Shown here piece by piece: positions 22,730-31,435 of a stretch of 64,000 nucleotides of DNA (position 1 is its first letter; each line of letters begins with the position of its first letter). The position numbers and the translations under genes were made by a program. The notes under the pieces were generated by a model that saw only the letters and a list, made by a program, of their open reading frames with translations, ran no database searches and was not told where the DNA came from. Source of the stretch: Siphonodentalium dalli (Eukaryota > Mollusca > Scaphopoda > Gadilida > Siphonodentaliidae); NCBI GenBank assembly GCA_032622095.1, contig CP136067.1, forward strand, positions 194,516,052 to 194,580,051, read 5' to 3'.

Positions 22730-23023
22730 TCAATGAGAAGGTGAGTTTTCAATAGCGCTATTGGTTTCAACAGTGAAGATTTGACGTCGAATTGGCCTCA
22801 GTGACTTTGGTTCAGTAGCTGTCAGAATCTGCCTTAGGTGAACTTTGAACTTCGTGTGACCTATAGCATATATGACGGGGTTATAGGCACACTGAGCCGT
22901 TGCGATGATTGTCGGATATACGGAAAGCCACAAAGGAATCTCTACTCCAGATGCGGATGCCAGGTATATAAGGCTGTATGGCACCCACGTGACAATAAAA
23001 ACAACCACCGTAACCAAGACAAT
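22730..23023 (-). CDS. Opsin-like GPCR, last exon (TM6, TM7, C-tail); retinal lysine replaced by Thr
   Basis: Terminal exon of a class A GPCR. The acceptor is TTTCAG followed by ATTGTCTTG (AG as CT at 23024-23025), in phase 0, which matches the donor at 26100. The 97 residues start IVLVTVVVFIVTWVPYSLIY (TM6 with the WxPY variant of CWxPY), continue through the third extracellular loop GVEIPLWLS, then TM7 with PTIIATAQCAYNPVIYAIG (NPxxY present) and HTKFK, like the HPK[FY][KR] of invertebrate opsins. The 36-residue tail is polar. Counting back from NPxxY, the position of bovine rhodopsin Lys296 is Thr (codon ACG, 22898-22900), so a normal retinal Schiff base cannot form. It could be a sensory receptor with another ligand, a non-photic opsin or a decaying gene; the frame is intact. 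Confidence 0.85.
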   Translation of the reverse strand: MVLVTVVVFIVTWVPYSLIYLASASGVEIPLWLSVYPTIIATAQCAYNPVIYAIGHTKFKVHLRQILTATEPKSLRPIRRQIFTVETNSAIENSPSH

Positions 23024-23139
23024 CTGAAACGAGATAGTATAAATTAAATACGACTTCAATAAAAGTGATCCAACTTCTTGAGCATGTACTTTCACCATAT
23101 GCAACAGTGGGACGGGGTTGGTTTTGGGGTTGTGTCTCA

Positions 23140-23155
23140 CCCCCCCCCCCCCCCC
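23140..23155. repeat. Poly-C tract, 16 bp
   Basis: Sixteen consecutive C preceded by GGGTTGTGTCTCA. The word pair 'GGGGT...GTCTCACCCC then GTTGGAAAT' also occurs at 10960-11040, which suggests a shared dispersed repeat. Confidence 0.9.
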
Positions 23156-23579
23156 ACAATTTTGGCAAAAACAATTCTGCAGTTGGAAATGTCATGACTG
23201 GCGCAGCGCCAGTTGGAAATTTCATTTGAATTTAATCTGATAATTTGATATTCCAACCAGCATTTAGCGTGAACCTTGTTGTCTTTAAACTAAAATTCGA
23301 ATAATTTTCCAAATTTCGGTCAAATTTTTAGATTGAAATGGTAATCAGTTGGAAATTTCTAACAATATGGGGCGTTATAGGCTTGAAATTTGAAACAGTT
23401 GGAAAGGTTGAGGTGCCAGTTGGAAATCCCAAGGTGGTGGTGCAAATGAAGTTTTTTTTAGGACTTGGATATTTGTGTCTGGTTCAAGGGGGCATCACGC
23501 GGAGATAGCAATATCTTGATTGGTATAGCCATAACTCACTTATAATTGTATGCTGTAGTTATGTTATGTGTTTGCGTTG

Positions 23580-24000
23580 TCAGTTGTCCGTTTGCGTGTG
23601 AATACATGTTTCGCCTGCTCATACATGTCAGTTGTCCTCCGTTTGCGTGTGAATACATGTTTCGCCTGCTCATGCATGTCAGTTGTCCTCCGTTTGCGTG
23701 TGAATACATGTTTCGCCTGATCATGCATGTCAGTTGTCCTCCGTTTGCGTGTGAATACATGTTTCGCCTGCTCATGCATGTCAGTTGTCCTCCGTTTGCG
23801 TGTGAATACATGTTTCGCCTGCTCATGCATGTCAGTTGTCCTCCGTTTGCGTGTGAATACATGTTTCGCCTGATCATGCATGTCAGTTGTCCTCCGTTTG
23901 CGTGTGAATACATGTTTCGCCTGATCATGCATGTCAGTTGTCCGTTTGCGTGTGAATACATGTTTCGCCTGCTCATGCATGTCAGTTGTCCGTTTGCGTG
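23580..24000. repeat. 51-bp minisatellite, eight copies plus a partial one
   Basis: Unit starts are at 23580, 23628, 23679, 23730, 23781, 23832, 23883, 23934 and 23982. The first and eighth units are 48 bp because TCC is missing; the others are 51 bp. The unit begins TCAGTTGTCCTCCGTTTGCG. Because 51 and 48 are multiples of three, at least one plus frame and two minus frames stay open through the array, giving 17-residue repeats. I treat these as non-coding because the array sits in an intron. Confidence 0.95.
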
Positions 24001-24246
24001 CAGTAAGTGTCACATGTGTTTGTTTTTTATTTGGATTTGGATTTTTCTTGTAATTAAGCTGTTCTTGTGCTATGTGTTCATGCGTATATGAACGATTTGA
24101 TATGGATATCGTTAATTTTACCAAGCCTGTCCTGTTATGTATGAGCTATTGATATTTCGAATGTCGCATCTAAAAGTCTACACGTATGATGTATATTAAT
24201 TGTATATTTAACGAAGATATGCAGTTGGAAATTGTCAAGGTGGACA

Positions 24247-24442
24247 CCAAGCTTTGAAATAGGGTGTCTGTCATGTGCAGAATGAGGTCCCCAGAGGGTG
24301 AATTTAGTGCTGAGGTGTAAGCAGAATGAGGTCCCCAGAGGGTGAATTTGGTGATGCTAGCCCGCTATGCGGGTAGCATCACTAAATTCACCCTCTGGGG
24401 ACCTCATTCTGCAAATGACAGACACCCTATTTCAAGGCTTGG
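24247..24442. mobile_element. 196-bp fold-back element with an internal direct duplication
   Basis: The outer arms CCAAGCTTTGAAATAGGGTG and its complement CACCCTATTTCAAGGCTTGG (one extra base) enclose a module GCAGAATGAGGTCCCCAGAG that occurs twice in direct order on the left and once inverted on the right. The centre is a hairpin GATGCTAGCCCGC/GCGGGTAGCATC. TGGACA flanks both ends (24241-24246 and 24443-24448), a candidate 6-bp target duplication. Confidence 0.88.
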
Positions 24443-25241
24443 TGGACACCCACATCAACGGAGACTCCTCTATGTAACATTCCACCATTTCGACTGATCA
24501 GTAGGGGTGAATGTATTTCAGTGACATTGATCCCATATATAGTGAGTAGTAACATTTTATGCGAAACAGTGGCTCTAGATACTGGGCCTATTTAGCACCT
24601 AAAATATGACTTTGCAATAGACCAATATAATTTACTTTGCTCTTGACAGCATACTGTTTACATGATGTAACATTCGTAGGGACATTAAATGTATTTCTCT
24701 TTATATTGAATCGTGCCTGAACCCAATGTTTTGTTTCGAAATTATATGTCGACAAACGAATAGATAATTAAAGGCCCACGTAATATTCGTAAAAATAACA
24801 ACTTTGAGCAAGATTTCTATTGGATCACACTACCGGAGTGTTTCACATCACTTTAAAATGATACTTTATAGTTTTCAAGACAAAAGCAATTTTTCCTGCC
24901 AAAATGAATCAAGTTGAACTAATAAACAATTGAGTGTACTTAGAAGATAACAAACACAGCTTTAATTATTTGTGGTTTTCATAAGATTTCAACACAAAAT
25001 TAATTAAATTTAGATTTTATAAATATTTGTTCTGATTACCTATTTCTGCCCCATCAATGATATCCCTTTAAATTTCATCAGCACCTATAGTTCATAAAAT
25101 ATGTGGGGTTTACTATGAATTTCAATTCAATGTTATCAAGTCTTTTGAATTTCTATTGGGAATTGAGATTTCAGTGAGGTTGGAAAATTAGCCATCTCAG
25201 TAACATCTTAAAGGTCCACTTAATTTTCGAACCCCATATAT

Positions 25242-25664
25242 ATTTTTTTACCCTGTGCCGATGCATTCTCTTATATATGCGAGTCGACCATAGGTCGCCT
25301 CGCATATATAAGAGAATGCATTGGCCTAACAATTTTTTATCATTTTTTTTAAATAAATGTTTCTTACAATTTTTAGGACATAAAATAAAAAAACACCCAT
25401 TAACCTGCATGGAGCCCCACACATATATAGAAGCATATAGAAGAGTGTCGTCTGCTCATGTTTGTCTGGGGCTCTGTATGGGTGAAATTATAAAATTGTT
25501 AAAGAATACAAGAAAAAATTATTAAAATTGTAAAAAATTGTTAGGCCAATGCATTCTCTTATATATGAGAGGCGACCTATGGTCGACTCGCATATATAAG
25601 AGAATGCATTGGCACAGGGTAAAAAAATCCCGACTTACGACTGGATTTGATATGGCGGGTCAAA
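25242..25664 (+). mobile_element. MITE 'F', third copy of the 461-bp family, left end deleted
   Basis: Same orientation and interior as the element at 15232-15692, with palindromes at 25258-25324 and 25546-25612. The right end is intact apart from GGGTCAAA for GGGTCACA. The left terminal 35 bp or so (TGTGACCCGCC and following) are missing; homology starts at ATTTTTTTACCC. It is inserted in the opsin-like intron. Confidence 0.9.
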
Positions 25665-25722
25665 TATATGCCATATTATATCTCATTTGAAAAAGGAAGC
25701 CCCAAAAACAGTGTATTATCAA

Positions 25723-25776
25723 CTTATCCTGTGCAATAAACATATCCTGGGCAATAAACTTATCCTGTGCAATAAA
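25723..25776. repeat. 18-bp tandem repeat, three copies
   Basis: CTTATCCTGTGCAATAAA, then CATATCCTGGGCAATAAA, then the first form again. Confidence 0.95.
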
Positions 25777-25865
25777 CTGAACATATCGTTTTTGTTGAGC
25801 TACCGACGTGTCTTGTGCATAGTATCTTCTGTATTCTGGTGCAAATTGGATTATTTCCAATGGAG

Positions 25866-25925
25866 GGGTCGACTCGCATATATAAGAGAATGCATTGGCA
25901 CAGGGCCGTTCTGTTGGGTAAAGGG
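25866..25925 (-). mobile_element. Solo left end of MITE A, inverted and truncated
   Basis: Reverse complement of the first 60 bp of element A: CCCTTTACCCAACAGAACGG, then CCCTGTG, then half of the 67-bp palindrome, which stops near its centre at GTCGAC. TTAA follows the terminal CCC side at 25926-25929. The break point is near the palindrome axis, a likely breakage site. Confidence 0.88.
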
Positions 25926-26100
25926 TTAATACAAGTGCAAAAGAATTCGCATTCATTGATGGTAAATGGACAGATAATATTATAGTTCAATAAAACGTCC
26001 TGGTGGAACATTTCTTACAAGGGAACTATATAGGCCTACTCATAAATGAGATTTAGAAAAGAAATGGATATGTTGTGGCGAGAAAATCACACGAACTCAC

Positions 26101-26456
26101 CTTCGTTGCCCTTTTTTCAATTCCTTCTATATAGTTCACCCCATGCCTGCTGTCAGCTATGTTCGTCGTGGTGTGCGTGCGGCCATGTGATACGAGTAGA
26201 TTCGTTGTAGTGAGGATCTTGACGTACCAGTATGCCATAAAGGCAAGGGGAACCAAGACGATGAACACAACGACGCATATGACGTATGATATAGACTGGG
26301 CGCTCTTTCCATGCCACTCGATGCTGCAGCTCGTACCGAATGGTTCCACCGTGTAGCTACTCCACCCGATCAAGGGTAATATCGCCCAAAACAGGGAATA
26401 CATCCAGATGAAGGCTATAATCTGACGGACTTTCCCCCTTTCTCGCAAATATAACG
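26101..26456 (-). CDS. Opsin-like GPCR, internal exon (TM4-ECL2-TM5-ICL3)
   Basis: Exon of a class A GPCR with opsin features. The acceptor CCCATTACAG lies just before 26456 (phase 1) and the donor GTGAGT starts at 26100 (phase 0, after an RATK end). The 118 codons run LYLRERGKVRQIIAFIW, TM4 MYSLFWAILPLIGW, then ECL2 SSYTVEPFGTSCSIEW, then TM5 ICVVVFIVLVPLAFMAYWY and a 35-residue third intracellular loop. The Cys of TSC is the conserved ECL2 cysteine (187 in bovine rhodopsin) and the Glu six residues before it is Glu181, a known counterion site. The pattern FGTSCxIxW is typical of opsins rather than other GPCRs. It joins 22730-23023 in frame. Upstream exons with TM1-TM3 and the DRY motif were not found in the window. 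I cannot assign an opsin subfamily. Confidence 0.85.
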
Positions 26457-26761
26457 CTGTAATGGGAGTAATATTGTTTGTTAAACTATATTACTGTAGT
26501 ATATTAACAGATTTATTGTGACATGAATATATAGTTGATAGGTACAATACATGATACAATTATAAATGTGAAATGGTAACAGGGAGTAAAGAGATGGTAT
26601 AGTGTTGATCAGACTAGGTTATCAGGTTTGAGCGGTTGAAGTAGTAAAATATGTATTCATGGGTTCGGACATCCAGTTTTCAGAAAATGTACTAGTATCC
26701 ATCCCTTAACTAACACTCTTTCTGATTGATTGGGCAAAAGCCGTTACATGATAATCCGGGG

Positions 26762-26796
26762 AAAAGTCATATTGGACTCAGTCCAATATGACTTTT
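26762..26796. repeat. 35-bp perfect palindrome
   Basis: AAAAGTCATATTGGACT, one C, then the exact reverse complement. The core GTCATATTGGACT recurs in the fold-back at 27071-27208. Confidence 0.95.
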
Positions 26797-27070
26797 TTAT
26801 TGGGACTATACGTGGCGTCACGAAGTAACTCTATTGCCGAATGAATCGGTGAAATTATGATGCGTGCGCAGTACTCTGGTGGATTTAACAAACGTTTCAC
26901 TTCCGCATTGGGTTTTTTTTTTCACTTCCGTATTTACCCTTCCAAATCATGCTTTTTGATGATCATTACAGGCTTTTATAGAGAATCAAGTGCCGACAAA
27001 TACCAAAAATAACCACAACAGTTTGATTCCCAAAATTTAGATAAACATACAGATGGATAATAAAAATGTC

Positions 27071-27208
27071 AGTATACAATATTGTAAACAGTATGTGTTT
27101 TTATTGTACTCGTCCAGGTTGTGGTGAAATGTCATATTGGACTCGACACGACTCGTCCAATAATATGACTTACTAGAAAAACACATACAGCACATAACAT
27201 TGTATACT
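27071..27208. repeat. 138-bp imperfect fold-back
   Basis: Nested complementary words: AGTATACAAT (27071) with ATTGTATACT (27199), GTATGTGTTTTT with AAAACACATAC, and GTCATATTGGACTCG (27131) with CGTCCAATAATATGAC (27154). The centre matches the palindrome at 26762-26796, so both may come from one repeat family. Confidence 0.75.
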
Positions 27209-27324
27209 ATAGTAATAACTTTATAATATCCAGGTTAGTGCCATGTTGCGTTCTTCTCTGTAATGGAGAAATGTTGATAGGTCAAATGCGATTTGTGAAA
27301 TAAGTTGCGTGTCTTACTCTAGAC

Positions 27325-27734
27325 AGGTACTCAATCCGATCAGACGGTCCCCATACCATCAAGATCCAACAACAACAACATTTCTTCAAAATACGCTTTA
27401 GTTATCAGAATCGATTTATTGCAAGAAAATAATGCTACCCACTGTCAACTATGGTAACCAATTTTTGTATAACAAAATATGGTCGTATTATCACTATAAT
27501 ATATCATGAAATTTGACCGTATTACCACTTGATTTTATAGTTATCCATCTTCATCCGCAATTTTGTCCGAGACACTCCGTTTATTACACATCTCGAGAAA
27601 TAACAAACTTCAAAAATCGATATCTGATCACTCTGAGCTTTGATGGGTGGGTTCCTCGACTCGAATCAAATATTTTTTTACCCCCGAAGCCAAAGAAATA
27701 GTAATTTAGGAGCGTTTAATCGGATTGCGTACCT
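27325..27734 (-). mobile_element. MITE family 1, copy 2, inverted
   Basis: Same family as 10438-10888 in reverse orientation. Ends are AGGTACTCAATCCGAT and ATCGGATTGCGTACCT (one substitution). Internal matches include the CAACAACAACAACA microsatellite, TTATCAGAATCGATT, the ATGGGTGGGTTCCTCGACTC segment and CCCCCGAAGCC. At 410 bp it is shorter than copy 1. The right flank is TTAA (27735-27738), shared with the next element; the left flank is AGAC, not TTAA. Confidence 0.88.
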
Positions 27735-27738
27735 TTAA

Positions 27739-28141
27739 CCATTTACCCAACAGAATGGCCATGTGCCAATGCATTCTCTTATATATGCGAGTCGACCATA
27801 GGTCGCCTCGCATATATAAGAGAATGCATTGGCTTAACACATATTAAAATGATCAAATTGTCAAAGAATGTAGAAAATATTATAAGAAAAAATGGTAAAA
27901 AGTGTTTTAAAAAGATTTTTTTTAGGCCAATGCATTCTCTTATATATGCGAGGCGACCTATGGTCGACTCGCATATATAAGAGAATGCATTGGCACAGGG
28001 CATAACTGTAACCATCACAATGTGGTCAATGAACCGGTTCCAATGATATCCATATTTGTATGGTGTTAATATTGAGACAGACCGAAGATATTTTAGGCTG
28101 TTGAAGCTTTATTTTGCCGTTTTTGGCCGGATTGAGTACCT
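27739..28141 (+). mobile_element. MITE 'B': element A relative with a swapped right terminus
   Basis: The left end CCATTTACCCAACAGAATGG, both 67-bp palindromes (27766-27832 and 27927-27993) and the unique 3' part (CATAACTGTAACCATCACAA...GGCTGTTGAAGCTTTATTT) match element A at 14541-14932. The last 14 bp do not: where A ends in GGTTTGTTGGGTAAAGGG, this copy ends in CGGATTGAGTACCT, the terminus of MITE family 1. The left flank is TTAA and the right flank is TCAA, one change from TTAA. Confidence 0.9.
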
Positions 28142-28167
28142 TCAATTCATTGCTCAACTTTGGTATA

Positions 28168-28335
28168 CCGAATAAAGGGACATTAGGACCGAATAAAGGG
28201 ACATTAGGACCGAATAACGGGACATTAGGACCGAATATCGGGACATTAGGACCGAATAACGGGACATTAGGACCGAATAACGGGACATTATAACCGAATA
28301 AAGGGACATTAGGACCGAATAACGGGCCATTAGGA
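28168..28335. repeat. Leading block of the satellite: eight 21-bp units
   Basis: Exactly eight copies of a 21-bp unit starting CCGAATAAAGGGACATTAGG, with AATAAC and AATATC variants. It starts 26 bp after the end of MITE B. The same 21-bp module is the first part of every 55-bp unit that follows. Confidence 0.97.
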
Positions 28336-30554
28336 CCATTACAGAAGTAACCTGGATATTAGATCAATACCGAATAAAGGGACATTAGGACCATTACAGA
28401 AGTAACCTGGATATTAGATCTATACCGAATAACGGGACATTAGGACCATTACAGAAGTAACCTGGATATTAGATCAATACCGAATAAAGGGACATTAGGA
28501 CCATTACAGAAGTAACCTGGATATTAGATCTATACCGAATAACGGGACATTAGGACCATTACAGAAGTAACCTGGATATTAGATCAATACCGAATAACGG
28601 GACATTAGGACCATTACAGAAGTAACCTGGATATTAGATCAATACCGAATAAAGGGACATTAGGACCATTACAGAAGTAACCTGGATATTAGATCTATAC
28701 CGAATAAAGGGACATTAGGACCATTACAGAAGTAACCTGGATATTAGATCTATACCGAATAACGGGACATTAGGACCATTACAGAAGTAACCTGGATATT
28801 AGATCAATACCGAATAAAGGGACATTAGGACCATTACAGAAGTAACCTGGATATTAGATCTATACCGAATAACGGGACATTAGGACCATTACAGAAGTAA
28901 CCTGGATATTAGATCAATACCGAATAAAGGGACATTAGGACCATTACAGAAGTAACCTGGATATTAGATCAGTACCGAATAAAGGGACATTAGGACCATT
29001 ACATAAGTAACCTGGATATTAGGTCTATACCGAATAAAGGGACATTAGGACCATTACAGAAGTAACCTGGATATTGGTATACCGAATAAAGGGACATTAG
29101 GACCATTACAGAAGTAACCTGGATACACTGGTATACCGAATAAAGGGACATTAGGACCATTACAGAAGTAACCTGGATACACTGGTATACCGACTAAAGG
29201 GACATTAGGACCATTACAGAAGTAACATGGATATTGGTATACCGAATAAAGGTACATTAGGACCATTACAGAAGTAACCTGGATATTAGATCTATACCGA
29301 ATAACGGGACATTAGGACCATTACAGAAGTAACCTGGATATTAGATTTATACCGACTAACGGGACATTAGGACCATTACAGAAGTAACCTGGATATTAGA
29401 TCAATACCGAATAACGGGACATTAGGACCATTACAGAAATAACCTGGATATTAGATCAATACCGAATAAAGGGACATTAGGACCATTACAGAAGTAACCT
29501 GGATACACTGGTATACCGAATAAATGGACATTAGGACCATTACAGAAGTAACATGGATATTGGTATACCGAATAACGGGACATTAGGACCATTACAGAAG
29601 TAACCTGGATATTAGATCAATACCGAATAAAGGGACATTAGGACCATTACAGAAATAACCTGGATATTAGATCAATACCGAATAAAGGGACATTAGGACC
29701 ATTACAGAAGTAACCTGGATACACTGGTATACCGAATAAATGGACATTAGGACCATTACAGAAGTAACCTGGATACACTGGTATACCGAATAAAGGGACA
29801 TTAGGACCATTACAGAAGTAACCTGGATATTAGATCTATACCGAATAACGGGACATTAGGACCATTACAGAAGTAACCTGGATATTAGATCTATACCGAA
29901 TAACGGGACATTTAGGACCATTACAGAAGTAACCTGGATATTAGATCAATACCGAATAACGGGACATTTAGGACCATTACAGAAGTAACCTGGATATTAG
30001 ATCAATACCGAATAAAGGGACATTAGGACCATTACAGAAGTATCCTGGATATTAGATCTATACCGAATAACGGGACATTAGGACCATTACAGAAGTAACA
30101 TGGATATTAGATCTATACCGAATAACGGGACATTTGGGACCATTACAGAAGTAACCTGGATATTAGATCAATACCGAATAACGGGACATTTAGGACCATT
30201 ACAGAAGTAACCTGGAAATTAGATCAACACCGAATAAAGGGACATTAGGACCATTACACAAGTAACCTGGATATTAGATCAATACCGAATAAAGGGACAT
30301 TAGGACCATTACAGAAGTAACCTGGATATTAGATCTATACCGAATACCGGGACATTAGGACCATTACAGAAGTAACCTGGATATTCGATCTATACCGAAT
30401 AAAGGGACATTAGGACCATTACAGAAGTAACCTGGATATTAGATCAATACCGAATAACGGGACATTAGGACCGAATAACGGGACATTAGGACCGAATAAC
30501 GGGACATTAGGACCATTACAGAAGTAACCTGGATATTAGATCAATACCGAATAA

Positions 30555-31435
30555 AGGGACATTAGGACCATTACAGAAGTAACCTGGATATTAGATCAAT
30601 ACCGAATAAAGGGACATTAGGACAATTACAGAAGTAACCTGGATATTAGATCTATACCGAATAAAGGGACATTAGGACCATTACAGAAGTAACCTGGATA
30701 TTAGATCTATACCGAATAAAGGGACATTAGGACCATTACAGAAGTAACCTGGATATTAGATCAATACCGAATAAAGGGACATTAGGACCATTACAGAAGT
30801 AACCTGGATATTAGATCTATACCGAATAAAGGGACATTAGGACCATTACAGAAGTAACCTGGATATTAGATCTATACCGAATAACGGGACATTAGGACCA
30901 TTACAGAAGTAACATGGATATTAGATCTATACCGAATAACGGGACATTAGGACCATTACAGAAGTAACATGGATATTAGATCTATACCGAATAAAGGGAC
31001 ATTAGGACCATTACAGAAGTAACCTGGATATTAGATCAATACCGAATAAAGGGACATTAGGACCATTACAGAAGTAACCTGGATATTAGATCTATACCGA
31101 ATAAAGGGACATTAGGACCATTACAGAAGTAACCTGGATATTAGATCTATACCGAATAAAGGGACATTAGGACCATTACAGAAGTAACCTGGATATTAGA
31201 TCAATACCGAATAAAGGGACATTAGGACCATTACAGAAGTAACCTGGATATTAGATCTATACCGAATAAAGGGACATTAGGACCATTACAGAAGTAACCT
31301 GGATATTAGATCTATACCGAATAACGGGACATTAGGACCATTACAGAAGTAACATGGATATTAGATCTATACCGAATAACGGGACATTAGGACCATTACA
31401 GAAGTAACATGGATATTAGATCTATACCGAATAAA
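30555..31435. repeat. Eight-unit higher-order duplication in the satellite
   Basis: A distinctive run of two adjacent units with AACATGG (30911 and 30966) recurs at 31351 and 31406, an offset of 440 bp or eight 55-bp units. Several neighbouring units also match in order. The boundaries are approximate. Confidence 0.8.

Larger units (their letters stand above)
23024..26100 (-). other. Intron of the opsin-like gene, filled with repeats
   Basis: A 3077-bp intron with donor GTGAGT at 26100 and acceptor TTTCAG at 23024. It contains a poly-C tract, GTTGGAAAT-rich dispersed repeat (23176-23440), the 51-bp array, the inverted repeat 24247-24442, MITE F, an 18-bp tandem repeat and a solo MITE A end. 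The stretch 24443-25200 holds nothing I recognise. Confidence 0.8.
26457..27324. other. Upstream of the opsin exon; two palindromes, no exon found
   Basis: On the minus strand this should be intron leading to the TM1-TM3 exons. I looked for a GNxxV, LAxxDL or DRY-type frame with a donor and saw none. The notable content is two fold-backs listed separately. Confidence 0.5.

Noticed and set aside
22838-23225. Other ORFs over the opsin-like last exon
   Set aside because: Shadow frames; the minus frame with TM6, WxPY and NPxxY is the real one. The part of that frame upstream of 23023 is intron readthrough.
23546-24091. 181-residue plus-strand and 186-residue minus-strand ORFs
   Set aside because: They are produced by a 51-bp minisatellite whose period is a multiple of three, and they lie within the intron of the opsin-like gene.
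28154-29266. Minus-strand repeat ORFs at the left edge of the satellite
   Set aside because: The 21-bp units keep frame by being a multiple of three, and the later one arises from local unit variants; both are satellite translations.
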